From Onchocerca volvulus (Eukaryota > Nematoda > Chromadorea > Rhabditida > Onchocercidae), in contig HG738138.1 in NCBI GenBank assembly GCA_000499405.2, forward strand, positions 15,268,554 through 15,332,553: a DNA stretch of 64,000 bases. Reading direction: 5' to 3'. A program made the position numbers and the translations under genes. Positions 41,401 through 55,700 of this stretch are shown here, one piece after another (within the stretch, counting starts at the first letter, position 1; each line of letters starts with the position of its first letter). The notes below the pieces were generated by a model that had not been told where the DNA came from, made no database searches, and saw only the letters and a list, made by a program, of their open reading frames with translations.

Positions 41401-44400
41401 TTTTCCGGACATTATCAGACATAAAATAAAACTTATTTTTAATTTTGTTCAATTTTCTTTTTTTGCAGTAATATAAACAGATAGGAAGACGTGTATACGC
41501 ACACGTACACACACGCACGCATATACATGCGCGGATATCATTATGCACCTAAACATTAATAACATAAGTGGTAGCACAACACTTTGACTTATTTTTTTTC
41601 GGTAACAAAACAAGAAACTTTGCATCATTCTTCTCTTCATATTTCAAAATTTAGATTCAAAAAAAGTTAAACGAGCATTATAGTTTTATGCTTAAATTTG
41701 TAATAATAATTAACTAATCAAAATTTTTCTATAAAAATGTGTAATGATAATAATAATCAAGTATTGAATCAAATTTAATTCATTTAATATTTGATTTCAT
41801 CATATTATAAATGATAGCAGTTGTAAAATGTCCTTTTTTTTTTTAATAAGATTATGCTATAGAAAATAAGTTAACATGATATATTTGAATGATAAATTGT
41901 ATTATGCAAATTATTAACTTAAAAATGAACTGAAAATATTATTTTATACTTTGAAAATTTTATGTCAAATTTAGCACTATTCACTGTATCATTAGAATGC
42001 ATTAAAATTTAGATTTTCAAAGTTGAAAGTTTTAATTTGAAATAAAATACTTACTTACTCTTTGTTTCCACTTAAAAAAATAAAATAAACAGCAAAAAAA
42101 GTCAGTTTGCAGTATATGGTTCAATATGGGCATCATGGTCAGCGTGGTCATTTTGCGTGAACAAAGTACGTGTACGTGTGCGAGCGTGCAATACAGTCCG
42201 AGGATTCTCTTGTCTCGGTAAAAAACAGGTAATCATGTATTTTATATTGCTTTTAAAAAAGTTGAAAAATTTAGTTCGGTATAGGTGTATAATTTCTTTT
42301 TTTATTCAAATATTTTAAAATTCAAGTGCAGCTGTAATTCTTCTAAACCGTATTTTAAAAATTAAAATCAATAAATTGATTCGTTTTAAGGAATTCATGG
42401 AATGTGACTCAGATCACACAATGCAACCTGCAGCGCATAATTCTGATTATACAGCTGTTGATCCATGGGAAGAAGATCGACGAGAAGCTATGAAGCAACT
42501 TTATTCTCAAATGTATTTACCCGATAAATCTGAAAAGATGAATTCAATCGAAGGCAAAATAAAATTTGTTCCACGTGAATCAGAGATTCGTCAACGTGAA
42601 CGAAGTTCATTCTTCGTTTTTTTTTTTCTTTTTTTTTTCTTCGTTTTCTAATTTCTGTAATGATGTAATTTAAGAAGTATTATAATTGTTTGTAAAGTGT
42701 TAAACATAAAATTAAAGACATCAACGATTTTTTTATTTATTGTATGTAAAAATGAAAGGAAAAAAAGCGTTTTGAAGACATTTATCGTTTCATCTTTAAC
42801 ATGGTCGGCATAATGATTATTATTTGGGATTCCGTAAAGATGTAATTAAAATAGGTGGAAGATAGGATAAACTGATTAGAAATAATATATTTTAAGTAAG
42901 AAAAATTTGTTTTGTACAAAGCATATGGAGAAGAAAAAAATGAAAGAGATTAGAATAAGTTATGTTACTTGCTAGAAATTTAGCAATTTAAAGAATTAAA
43001 TCAAGAATAATTTAATGTTAGAAATGATATAGTGATAACTTTAGTATCTTTTAGCACAAGTTACGACAAAGGAAGCTATTAATAATCAGTTAGAGTTCAA
43101 TCGAGGAATGTCACATCAAAATCAAATTAGTAAGTTTACCTTTTTTTGAGGATTTTTTCCCATATACCAATTTATAACGATAATTGCTAAATTATAGTAA
43201 TAAATAAACTTGTTTACTTTCAACATTAAAAGTGGACAAGTGTTGTGAGAATACTTTTATTTATTTTTTCTTTGATTAGCTGTCACAGACAATAGTTATT
43301 GGAAAGGTTTTATTTTTTGATGGAGGATTTATCGATGTAGAATAGGTTAGCGATAGTTGTTATGATATCACTCGAAAGTTGGAATACAAAGTATTCTTCT
43401 TGATTGTTGATATCAAGGATATTTGTTGGGAGATTGCTTGATGAAGGACGGATGATAGAACTGAATTGAAGAATACTGCTCTTCGATCATCGAATTCAGT
43501 TTGCGATAGCAATCCTTCTTATAGTAGGCTTCTCTTTACCATATTCCCATCATTGTAAATAAGCTAGGTTATGACCGAAGCATTTGCATATGAATTAGTT
43601 TTCCGTATTTTACTATGAGATTTTTTTCGTATTTAATATTCTATTATTCTATTGAAGATAAAGCTTAGTAATCGGAGACAAACATCAAAATTAGATATCA
43701 ATTCGTAACGTTTATTCATATTCATTGTAAGTAATGAATCATTGCAAAAAAACTTCCACAATACAATACTTTTATCATTCGAATATATTTATGATAAAAT
43801 TCGGTTTTTCGCGACAATTCATTAATTAGTAAGCAATAATTGAAGTTATGCAACTAAGAATTTGTATGTAGCAAATGAATTGATTAATAGTTTTTTCGTA
43901 TCCTTTGTCGAGATAATTTGATTAATTTTTAGTTTCAGTATATATGAAAAACAAGATTTTTTTAAAATTTAGACTATTTCGTTGAAAATTTCAATACTAT
44001 TTATAAGTATTAACATTTTCTGTATAGAAAAAACAATATTAACAGAACGAATAATTTGAACAGAATGTATATTCAATAAAATTTTTCCAAGAATTTCAGC
44101 TTCAACATCAAATGCTCGAAATTCTAATGCTGTGATAGAAGAATCAGTAACATCTTCACCGTTTGCAGAAATTATCACTCGTGCATCATTATTAAATAAT
44201 ATGAAATTAGAATCAAATGATCAACAACAAAAACAAACTTCTACAATTGCGAATCAAATATCAATATCCGAATTAGAATCAAATGATCAGCAACAACAAC
44301 AAACCTCCACAATTGCGAATCAAGGATCAATATTCGAATTAGAATCGAATGATCAACAACAACAACAACAAACTTCTACAGTTACGAATCAAGCACCGGT

Positions 44401-47400
44401 ATCATCGATGAAACAGCCTCCTGTCGCATCAGAATCGCCACACGTACAACAAATTCATCATCAAGCACCCAGAGCTTCTCGATTTCTTCCAATACGCAGT
44501 TCGCCGAATCTACCACAAGAAATCGATCATTCTTTAATTTTTGCTCAAAATTCACAAAGTAATCCTAAAGAAATCGAACGATCGATACTTTTTACGCCAG
44601 AACTAAGAGAACAAATTGCAATAGATGAACCGGATCAGATAATTTCTTCGATTGGTGAAGAAGTTTCACCTTCAAAAGTTTTGGTATGGATGCCACCAGA
44701 TATTGCTGCTTGGATGCCAGAAGAAACCGCTAATAATAATGATAAATTTCCCGAAATCACAACAACAACATTGTCACCTTCAGGAAATCTTATGACCCTA
44801 CCAGTTTTCCCTCTATTGAATCATTTTGCGTCTGAAACTTTTGTGCCACAAACAAATGCATTATCACATTTATTTTCATCAACTTCATTACCACCACCAT
44901 CACCTCAACCAGCAGTAATGAATTCAATGAAAATTCCATCCGATCCTCAAATTATGGCACCGATACTAGTATCTGATGCATTAATCCCGATGAATGCTGC
45001 CGGAGAACCAAATCGGGAATTTCCCGACCAAAATTTACAACTTCTACTTCCGGAATCGAATATGCAAATAGAATTGATTCCCATGGATATTATATCGAGG
45101 AATTACAAATCTGGGATATCATTACAGAAACCTAATCAATTTTCGTAAGTTTTTAAATTAATAATTTCATTGAATAAATATTTTAAAACTTTCTTGAAAG
45201 AAATGATTGACTGCTTTTTCGCATTATTTTATATTCATGAAATATTCATTTGTTATAAAAGATTTCTTTTTTCATTTTTTTTTCTTTTTGAAAGAAAAAA
45301 CAAAAATCATATGACTTTGGAAAAAAATTTTAAAAACAATAATTCATCAAAGAAACATCAAATAGAGGAGAAGATCAACAAGCAATACCAATATCGTCAT
45401 TACCATCCAAGCAAATCGTCGAAGATAACAGTAATTCGGAATTTGTGCCATCACAAAAAGAATCAGATTTATTAGCTTCTGCACCGGAAACATTTGCGAT
45501 CGAAGAGCCAGAAATAAATTTACAAGATGATGAAATTGATTTTCATGAGGTATGAGAATAAAAAAAAATAAAGACTTTCCTAAATGAAAAAAAGCCTAAT
45601 TCCTTAAATAACAATAAAAATTAAAAACATTTTTTATTTCATTTATTGTTGATTTAAGAAATTGCTATCATAAGAATTAATCATAATTATCAAAATTGTT
45701 CCATTATCATTTGGAAGAATTTAATAATTGAATCACTGAATGAACTTATTATGATTTTAATCTTTTTATAGTAATTGTAAATTGTGATTCAAAAAAAGAA
45801 TGCAATTTTGAAATTATTTATTACAATAAGAAGTTAAATATTGTGATAAGCTTTATTAGATAAGTACTTCGGATTTCAGTTATTATGTTAAGAAGAATTT
45901 TACGATAATTTTTTTTTTTTTTTTTTGCTAAAATTCAATAGGAAGACGAGCAACAATGCTAATTGGAAAGTGAAATATGAATTCTGATTAAATAAATAGA
46001 TAAGCTATTAGTATTGGTATTCTGAAATTAATTCTGTTTAAAATTTACAGAATTGAACATTGATCGAGTAAATTATTAATATTAGTATTCGTAAATTATG
46101 TTTATTGAAAATTTTAGCAAAAAAAATTTATGGAAATGGATGAAGTAATATGGAAAAAATTTTGAAATGAATTATTTTAATTTTTTGATATTAGATAAAT
46201 ACTGATAAGTGTTGTTGCGGAAAAAACATTAGATTTAATATTAAAAGCAATGCTTCCTGATGATGGCGCATTGATTAATTGAAATTCTTGCTTAATAAGA
46301 TTATTAATCACTGATAATTAAGTAATTTTCAAATGTTAATATATATAATGTTTACATCAAGTGCTTTCATCAAAAGATCTGTTGTATTAATTGTAATTTG
46401 AAAAAATATAAGGATTTCAATTTATAATTTCAACAGTATTTATGCTTAATTGAATCTATCATATTATATTTAGTATTAACAATACCCAATTCTGCTTTTT
46501 TATCTGTATTGAAAGAATTTTAAATTGTCAAAAAATTTTGGTTATAATAATACTAACTATTTGAGTTTTTGATTCTAATTCGAATAAATTTTGATTCGAA
46601 TGATTAAATTTGAAAAGTAGTATTTAAATTAAGATTAAGTTGTAATAAACATTGAAAAAAATTCTATTTCAGTGCAGTGTGAAAGGAAAAAAAAATAATA
46701 TTATTGCATGTTCATTTTGAAATGATTTTTTTTTTGTTTTATTTCAAATGATTTAATTTGATTTGTTTCAATGCAATAAATTTTGCTATTTATAGATAAC
46801 ACTTTCGTAGCTTAATCTCAATTTGAATACCATCATTCAAATTTCATTATTCAAATCAAGACTTATTTAAATTAAAATCCGAGATTCAAATATCCAATAT
46901 ATACCAAAATCTTTCGACAGTTTTAAATTTGAAGCATTAAAAATCTTTGATATTTGTGCTATGTCAATGTTATTACTACCGTTACCATAATTGCAATTAC
47001 CGTAAATTTCACTATTACCGTATTAACAATGCTGAATATTACTACTTGCCATAGCATTATATCTTTACTTGCTACTATTTTTAATTGATGGTGTGGAGAA
47101 ATTCGCGTTAAAATATAAATGTTTTGGTAAAAATTAAAATTTCAAATTAGAAATTTGACAAAATATAACTATCATAAGATATGCGTAACACTAAACATTT
47201 TGGCTTAAATCTTATTATTTATCCATTTTTTCCAGACATCATATGCTGATAAATTAAGCGCTACTGAAAAACAAATGAAGGAAATGAAGGAAAAAATGGA
47301 AAGTCTAAAAAAAGCTATGAAGGAAATGCAAGTAATGTACTTTTAAATTGAAATTGAAATTTATGCTATTTAATATATTTAATCCATCAAGTATCATTTT

Positions 47401-48859
47401 ATAATGAATAATGTTTGTAATTATAAAATATAACGTATTAATTTGTTGTACTTTTATCAGTTTTTACACTTATGTAAACATTTCAGACTTTATAAATCCA
47501 AAAAGAAATTTGCTTTTTATCGGTTTATTCTAGCACAAACATTTCAGATTTCATAAATCCAAAATTAAATTTTAAAATAAACTTTTTTTTTTGTTCTAAT
47601 AATAAACATTGCAATTTTTATAAGCGTAAAAATAACTTTAAAATAAAATTATTGCGAACTAAGAAAAAATTTAAATTATAGGAAGCAATTGGTGCGAACA
47701 GTAAAATAGAAGCGTATCAAAAAGCGATGAATCTAAATTTAGTACCACGAGGACCGTCAACATCAACTTCTTTGCCAGCAAAATCGCCAACAGTTATCAA
47801 TCAATCGAGGATATTTTTGCTATCACAAAATGATAATAATGGTTACTTTTTTAAACTTTTAATCTAAAATTGTTGATTTTTCCTCTCCCATATATATTAA
47901 GGGATTATTTTGTTACTAAAATTCAACGATTCATCATAATCCAACAATGGTAATTTTTACATAGTTGATGGTACAACAACATTTCAATGATTTGTTATAA
48001 TTAGGGGGATTTCCAAAACAATCCCAAAGGAATAAATGAAATGGAATGATTAAAGGAGCATACATCATTATTAATTAATTAATTTAAAGTTTAATAATTT
48101 GTTGAATATCATAGACATAAATCAAATCCGGTCGAGTTATATTTATAACGGAAAATAAGCTTGAAATGTCATTTCGTTAAACTAATCGAAGTTATCGTCA
48201 ATAATTGTTTCATTTTTCTTACTATTTAAGAGCTTCATATTACTTCCATTTCACAGGAATAAAGTTGGTGACAGTAAAATAGATCTGCAGTATGTTAGCA
48301 GTGAAATATGATAATTGATCGATTATATAAATTGTTAATTAAATTATTAAAAAAAAGAATCTATCTAAAATAATAGATAGATTTTTTTTTTTCTTTTGGC
48401 AGAAATAATTGTTTTCTTTTTTTCATCTTTTTAAAGAAATAAAGTTTCATTTTACTATTAAGTGTTAAAAATTTAATTTGTTCTTTTTGGCTTTTTTGTA
48501 AATATCCTTTTTTAGTATCAAATTGGTCAGAATGGACCGATTGGCAACGTTGTTTTTGTGGAAAGCAAATTCGAACACGTATATGTCACTATGAAACGTC
48601 ATTTCTCGTAAGCGGATGCAGAGGTAAAAGTTACGAATCACGTCCGTGTAATGAACGTGATCATTGCCCGACAACAACGCCATTATCAACAAAAATATCA
48701 TCCATTTCAACAACCGTGAAAGCAAAATTTAGCAGATCATCATTGCATCAACCACTTTCTATTGCTACTGCACAAAAAACAAATGATATGCAAATTAATT
48801 ATTTTAAAGATTCTAATACGAATGATGATATCGATCCAGCTATTAGTGATAGTAGTTGA
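38484..48859 (+). CDS. Secreted protein with N- and C-terminal TSP1 modules, 800 residues
   Basis: Predicted secreted protein in ten exons: 38484-38541, 39986-40096, 42113-42228, 42391-42604, 43055-43129, 44100-45144, 45366-45549, 47236-47331, 47682-47841, 48516-48859. All phases agree, giving 2403 bases. Signal peptide: MISLLIKQILLLAILSLTK, then VLADA. First TSP1 module about residues 58-102 (IWASWSAWSFC, VRVRVRAC, FSC, MECD). The middle is low-complexity Ser/Thr/Gln/Pro-rich, with three 22-23 residue repeats LESNDQQQxQTSTIANQ (228-294). Residues about 602-640 are Lys/Glu/Met-rich, a short coiled coil. Second TSP1 module 687-740 (SNWSEWTDWQRCFC, RTRICHYE, CRGKSYESRPCNERDHC), followed by a Ser/Thr tail. 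The exon 4 donor GTTCAT is unusual; read-through would stop at 42651 after a Phe-rich tail. Not assignable to ADAMTS, semaphorin or UNC-5 families, since nothing but TSP1 is recognisable. Confidence 0.85.
40865..41045. mobile_element. Single arm related to the 36.1 kb foldback element
   Basis: GAGATTGGTTGATTGCGTAG, then CAGGCATTCTTATGATGCAG, AATACGATTTATAGATGATT and GAATATTTTTTGTTTATATA align in order with the left arm at 36090-36240. It lies in intron 2 of the large TSP1 gene. Confidence 0.6.
41170..41430. repeat. Dispersed repeat, copy 1 (pair with 43560-43830)
   Basis: Shared blocks in the same order: TATTGA(G/A)GATAAAG, CATTTATATTCATTGTAA then TGATGAATCAT, ACAATACAGTACTT, then TGAATAT(G/A)TT, AAAATTCGGTTTTTC. 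Intron 2 of the large TSP1 gene; directly to the right of the foldback arm, so the two may form one larger element. Confidence 0.6.
43560..43830. repeat. Dispersed repeat, copy 2 (pair with 41170-41430)
   Basis: Same block order as the copy at 41.2 kb, ending AAAATTCGGTTTTTCGCGAC. It lies in intron 5 of the large TSP1 gene. Confidence 0.6.
44207..44407 (+). repeat. 66-69 bp coding tandem repeat, three copies
   Basis: Units 44207-44272, 44273-44338 and 44339-44407 encode LESNDQQQ(K/Q)QTSTIANQ-type segments. They differ mostly at third positions and in the number of CAA codons, so the reading frame is preserved while the glutamine tract varies. Confidence 0.92.
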
Positions 48860-49676
48860 TCATGATAATACCATTTTTGAAATATTAAATTATGATAATA
48901 TTTTAAATTTAAAAATATAATCGCTAGGATAATTATATTAAAGCATTTTTTCGAAATTATCAGAATAATCACTCTTTGAGATTTTTAAATCGGTACTTGT
49001 TTCATGGAGCTATTTAAGTTTGTCTTATCACTTTATCATTCATCATTATTGCTAAAACTATGCTGCATTTTTCTTGATGATAATGGAAATTTAGAAATAA
49101 TATGAGATAAAGCTCAAAATTGGAGTTCTAGAGATATTACTGTATAACTACTAAGTGATTATCACGATGAATATTAAAAATAAATTCTTTGACCATTTTT
49201 TTTTATCCTGTTAGTTGTATATAAGAGATTTGTTCTTGAAAGTTAATAATTATCAAAAAAAACAAAAGGAAGAAGTATGAAATTTGAAAATAAATTCAAA
49301 ATAAAGTAAATCTGATGTTATTGCAATTCAGTCAAATATTTTGCTTCATTTCAAATTGTAAAAATTAATCATTTTATGTTTTAGGAAAATGATTTTTTTT
49401 TTTTTAAAAATCATGTAACAAAATACTTTTTTTTTTTTTTTTTTTTTTAAATATGAATACCATAAATTTATGCAATTCTTTTTTTTGTTGTTTTTTTTGT
49501 TTTTTTTTTTGTTTTTTTTTTGTAAAATTTGATTTTTATGTTGCAATTATTTTTCTTTATATGCATATTTTTAAAATGAAAAAATAAAAATAACAAATTT
49601 GAAGAATTTAAATCGCTAATCTATTAAAATTGTATTTTATATCATTATGCTTTTACAAATCTACAATAATATATAT
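48860..49676. other. Convergent intergenic spacer
   Basis: Tail-to-tail spacer between the large TSP1 gene (plus) and the 150-residue gene (minus). ATTAAA at 48937-48942 is a possible poly(A) signal for the plus-strand gene. The rest is AT-rich with long T tracts at 49390-49520; no other exon is visible. Confidence 0.5.
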
Positions 49677-49682
49677 TTTATT
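49677..49682 (-). terminator. Poly(A) signal of the 150-residue gene
   Basis: TTTATT on the plus strand, read AATAAA on the minus strand, 40 bases after the stop codon ending at 49722. Confidence 0.6.
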
Positions 49683-49721
49683 CATATTTCAGTGATATAT
49701 TGCAATATTTACAAAATTTTA

Positions 49722-52700
49722 TCAATCATTTTTATTTGTTCCATTGGCAGCTTTACTTATTGTCATACCGGCAATCCGATCACACTCATGGCACTTCTTT
49801 TCCAATTCCCTTGCAACAAATCGAAATTCGAAATCAACTGCTGCCTTATTGAATGAATTTCCTCGATCTGTTGTCGTCGTTGTGTCACTAGAAATTACGA
49901 TAAAAGATCCAAATTTTAAGATAATTGTAGTAATAAAATTATATTATGTGATAAAACTTATCTCTTTCTCTTTCTCTCTCTCTCTTTGATTCCCTTTATC
50001 ATATAAATTTGCTAGAGAAAATTTCATTTTCATCCAGTTTGCTTTCTCATTTAGATCTGAAAAAAGCAGAAAAGACGGAGAAGAATGGGAGATGAAAGAA
50101 AATGAAATAATATAGATGATGCATTAGTATGTACTTTTAAAATACTTCGAGATTTTTAAAAAGTTTTCGCTTCAGTGAGAAAAAAAAACATTTTTAGGCA
50201 TTTGTTAAGAAGCTTTTTTTTTCTGCTTCTTTATTCCAAGAAGAAAAAAAAAAAGTTCATGTGAAATTTCACTTGTAAAATAATTTCAAGTGCTTGTTTT
50301 AAATTATTGCAATTAATCATTTTGCAAAAAAAAAAAAAGTGAAGAGAATTTTTGTTTTGCTTTTTTAGTCTATGATCAAATATACTAATGCTTCTGCATA
50401 TCATCGTAATCATTTTTTACGAATAAATACAGAATAAGGTTACGATAATAGAAAATACTTTAGTGAGGTTACGATAGCAAGAAATATGCAGAATAAGGCT
50501 AGGGTAGTGAAAAATATTGCAGAAAAAAGCTACTATAGAAATTACAGAGTAAGATTTCGATAGCAAAAAGATTACAGAATAAAGTTACGATAGCAGAAGG
50601 TTTTGCAGAATAGAATTATGATAACAAGAGACAAATGAATTTCTACCAATAAATTTTAATAGAAGTGTTTTTCTACGCTTTTTTTGCTTACTAGAATAAT
50701 AATTCAGGATAATGATAGAAAGATGAAAAGAATCATCAATCATTCACACGATAGCGTATTTGCAATGACATTTCATGATGATATTTTGCAGATAGTTGAA
50801 AGAAATGATCCGAATGTGTGAATTTTGGAAGAAAAAGGAAAAAATAACTTTTTTTTTTGGTTGAAATGTTTTATTTATTGTTAAGAAAAGAAAAAAAAAA
50901 AAACAATGCTATAAAACATCTACAATTACTATATTACTGATATTTTTTGATAATATAATTTTTAATTATTACCAGTAACTCTATAATATTTTATATTTAT
51001 CAAAATCATTTTTCATCTTAATTATTCCTTACTTATCTTATTATCATTATTTTTATTATTATTTTTTGTATTTCTTGCTAATACAATTATTAGTTATTAT
51101 TCTAATGTATCATTGTTATTTTATTATTTTAGTTATCATTGCTATTACTGTTACTAGTCCTTTATCATTCTATCAAATCACTGCATAATGGAGAAAGATT
51201 TATTACTTGAAAGATATGAACAAATTAAAATCGTGCAACTTTAGGTAATAAATGATTTGAAGATGACAGAACCAAATGGATAATTGTTCGAGTAAATATT
51301 AGATAAATAAGCATTTTGTTTAAACTTTGTGGAATATTATTGTTTGAAAAAAAAAAAAAGAAACTAACATATAAGAAATGGCAGAAGTCCTAGTAGAATT
51401 TGCTTTTTCACTATTGAACTCCGTGCTGTCACTGTTTGATATAACAGTTTTCGGAGGTATCGTTGGTTTCGAAATACAGAATTGCTAAAACAAACAAAAA
51501 GTAAATTGAAAATACAGCGATGGTCATGAAAAATTAAAATTGTAAATTATTCACATCTTTATAATGATTAATAATCTCCTTCAAAGAAACAGATTATTTT
51601 TTTAACTTATTTTTAGCTATAGTAATTAACTTAGCTTTAGTTGATAATTTTAATCATTTACTAATTATTGGAATTAGAATACAAAAAGTATATGCAAATA
51701 TTTGCAATATGTTTTCAGCAATTCTCCAATCTCAATATTTCAATTTTTTAACAAACTTTATTCGTGCAAAATAGCTTTCTTTTTATTTCTTTTTAATTTC
51801 TTTTTATTTTCATTTTTTGGAATTTTCAATTCCTGTTAATTTCATTGATTTCAAATATTTGACAAATATTTGAGGAATACGAAATAAATAGAGAAAATCT
51901 TTTAATTATTTTTTACTTATAATGAATCAATGAGTATTATTGGAAATTAATAATGATGAAAAAAGCAAATTTATTATTTCAAATTAATTTTACTCTTTTT
52001 GTAAATAGTCCAAACAAATGCAATTCTTAACGAGGAAATAAAAATTTTAAACGATATATTCGAACAAGATAATTGAAAATATAAGATACTATCATTGATC
52101 GGAAGAAATTTTTAAATAGCGAAAAATGAAAAAAAAAAAATTAATAAAAACGAACTTTGATAAATTTAAATATGTATAAAAAAGAAAAAACATATGTAAA
52201 TTGTTTAGATAAGTGTAGTACTAAATATACCTGAATAAAGTATTCCTATAAATATGTGTACGAATATATGTTTTGTAGGAAAGTTCTTGTTTTTTTCTTT
52301 TATGAGAAGGTTGATTTTATATTTTTGCTTTTATAAATAATAGTTTTTTTTTTTGGATATTAAATTTAAAAAAATGAATAAAATCTGGGATTCAGAAATT
52401 TCCAAAAATCTATCAGAAATTAGTAATGAATAAAAATAATTTTTTTCCAAAATCATAACAAACCGCTTAAAGTAATGAGTCAATAAATATGTAGACAAAA
52501 CAAACAAATAAATAAATAAACAAGAAATAAATAATAAACAGCAAAACTAAGATAACAATAAAGTTTGGAAATCAAATTTGGAAATAATATTACAGCATTA
52601 ATGCTTAGGGTTATCTGCAAGTATTAGAAAATCTGACAAATATATAAATCAAATTATAGCCAAAACAAGATAAGCCTTATTATTATTGATGCAAAAATTC

Positions 52701-55700
52701 TGAAAAATCCTCAAATCCCTGCAAATAACCCTCAAAATCTTAATATCAACTTAAAAAAGTTGAAAACGCAATCTGAATTCGAGTTTTCATTCATTTAAAT
52801 CCTCATTTGATCAATTTGTTAAACGTTCCAATGATAATTTAACAAATAGTATAAATATAATTCAGCAAATAATTAAAAAACAGCAAGTTGTCAGTTTTTT
52901 TCATATTTTCAAATTTAGAATCAATCCTAAGTTGATTTTAATTACAATTATACTATGTTTTCTTTTTTAAACGAAAACCATATACTCTGTTAGCAATAAC
53001 AAAATTGTTATTTCAATCTTTATTTTCAATTTTCCCGAATTTTTAAACTTCACCTTTTAACTTTCTGTCGTTTTCTTCCTATTGTTATAATTATAAACTA
53101 AAATTTGTCTTTCCTTACTTATAAATAACAAAAACTTTCAATCTTTTTGATGGAAATTTAATTAAAATTCGAATTATTCGTGTCAAACCTTATTTTGAAA
53201 ATTAATCGCAGAAATGAATGCCAATTTGGCGCAGTTATCAACAGGACTTAATAATTCATCGTAAGCGGCAACTGTTGCATTCGAATTAATTGCTGGTAAT
53301 CGATAACGACGAAGATATGGTGATGGATTGTGTACTCCTGACAAAGTAAATATAATTTATTATAATTTATTGAAAATTTTACAAAAAATCTGAAACTGAA
53401 ATATCATGATTTACTCCAGGTTCATAACTTTTTTATGTAAATTAAGGTAGAATTTAACGAATAATCGCCAATTAGTTAATAATCTTGCTTTTTTTTAATT
53501 TTATATCCAACAAGAAAATGATAAAATAAAAAAGTTGAGAAAATAATACAGTTAAAAAATAAAAATTAGTGAAATTGCTCAGATAGAATAATTGGTATTA
53601 TCAAATACTAAATATATAATTCAAGCATTCTCAAATCTCTTATATGGTCTTAACTGTGAAAACCTGGAAAACAACCGATGATATGCAGCTTGCTAGACTA
53701 ATTCAAGATTTTGCAAATATTATTAATTTATTATTAATTAGTGAGAATTTTTTCCTCTAATCATCATATGTGCATTATAAATTTTAAAATGAAACAATTA
53801 GTTTTATCAATTACTGATTTGGAATATTTTCCATTAACCTTTACATGTGTAATTATTAATTTAATGTCAAGTAATTAATTTGTAGTTAATAAACATTTTT
53901 TTCGTTTCTGCCAACTTTTTCATCTTATTATTCGATAATTATTCTTCGTAATATTGATTAATTATTTCATCTTTCATTTAATTTTTTGTTTATTTCCTTT
54001 ATTCTTTTTTGATTTGTTTTTTCAATACTTAATAATTTCGAAATTTTTGTGAAAAAATAAAATATTATGATGGCACAACCTTTTCCAATAGCAAAGTACT
54101 GTATCATTTGTTATGTTCTGCATTAAATGTCAAATAAATATTATTCTGTAAGTCTATTATTTTGTGATAATAAACAATTTTTTTTTCTTATTTGCAAATG
54201 ACGAATATTTGAAATTATAAAAAAGAAACCAATTTTTTTGTCCTTTTTTTCTTCTTTTCCCCATTTATCCCTTTCTTTCTCTTTCCCTCTTTTTTTGTTT
54301 TACTTGTCCTCTTCTTATTTTATGTGATTTTGAAAATGGTACTTAAAAGCTATTAAATTCTGTAGAGTATAATTGGGAGTAAAAATTTTGCCATTTTATC
54401 TTTCGTATTTTATTCGTTTTTTTTTTTTTTTTGCTCTCATTTTTTTTCTTTATTTTTTGTTCTACAGAAGAAAATTTTAGCAAAAAATTCAATACCGTTA
54501 TTATTATTCTGGAGTAAAAACTAGTTAAATATTTATAATTTAAAGTTATCAATTTTTCTCAAACAATATTTTATTATGTATCATAAATGTATGTTTGGAG
54601 TAAATGGGTTCGATTTATCAGCGAGTAATTTGCATCCTTCTGACAGAGATATAAAAATAAATTAAATAAATAAATGATTGGAAAAACAAACAAGTAAACG
54701 GATAAATAAATAAATATTAAGAAAATTTTTCCTCGTCCTGAATTAAAAAAAATAACAAAAAAAAACGAATAAATAAATAAACATCGAGAAAATTTTTCAA
54801 TATCATAAAATGAAAAAAATTGAATTTAATTATCCTGAAATATTTCATTATCCTAAAATATTAAAGCATTTCCAGTTTTGTAATTTATGCAAAAAGCATA
54901 AAATTAAATTCAACAATAATAGCATATGAATTTACTTATCTTTTATTTTTTTAAAATTCTTTTTAAAGAATAAACTCTCTTTAAGATTACAGTGTAATGA
55001 AATTATTAGTTAAATGTAAAACTAACTGGTGAAAAAAAAATTAATTCCAAAATAAAATTAAACGGTATAGAATTAATTGACCAGAACGATATGAATAAAC
55101 TTATTAAATGTACTAATAATCAAAGTTAGAAGTATACCTATAAAAAAAATTAGCAAAAAATTTTTTGAAATATTTGGGAAATCAAAGATTAAACTAATAT
55201 TATAATAAAAAATTAAGTAATTTAATGATTGAGATTTTAGAGGTTTCAATTTTTCACTTTTATAAGTGAAACTTTTTGTCATTATTCAAAAAAGAAAAAA
55301 GAAATCATTCATGCATATACATTTTCGTTACTTACAAATATTTATGAAATCTGCAAAATTTTCAAAATAACAAAGGAATCTGGATAATTCTTTTTCTTTT
55401 TTTTTTTTTTTTTTGAATTTTTCTTTCCCACATGAGAAAAAATGGGAATTATTTTATGCTAATGAAAATATGAGGCAATTATGTATATATATTTTTTTTA
55501 AAGCAAGCATTTCTAACCAGTGGACTAAATATTTCAAATTTTAATTCGCAGAGAATTAATCCAATGCTGAATATTGGAACAAACATTTCAAATTCTAATT
55601 AGGGCATAATTTAATAAGTCTAATAAATTTTTCGAATGGATATTTTTTCTTTTTATCTTATAAAAGTTAACAGAATTCGTAAAAAAAAATGAAGAAAATG

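Noticed and set aside
41449..41640. Minus-strand frame with CVCVRVRIHVFLS
   Set aside because: Comes from a CACACGTACACACACGCACG simple-sequence stretch.
45170..45475. 101-residue plus-strand frame
   Set aside because: Out-of-frame shadow covering intron 6 and exon 7 of the large TSP1 gene.
49744..49989. Plus-strand frames over 49.65-49.99 kb
   Set aside because: Antisense shadows of the last exon of the 150-residue gene, which has splice phase and a poly(A) signal in its favour.
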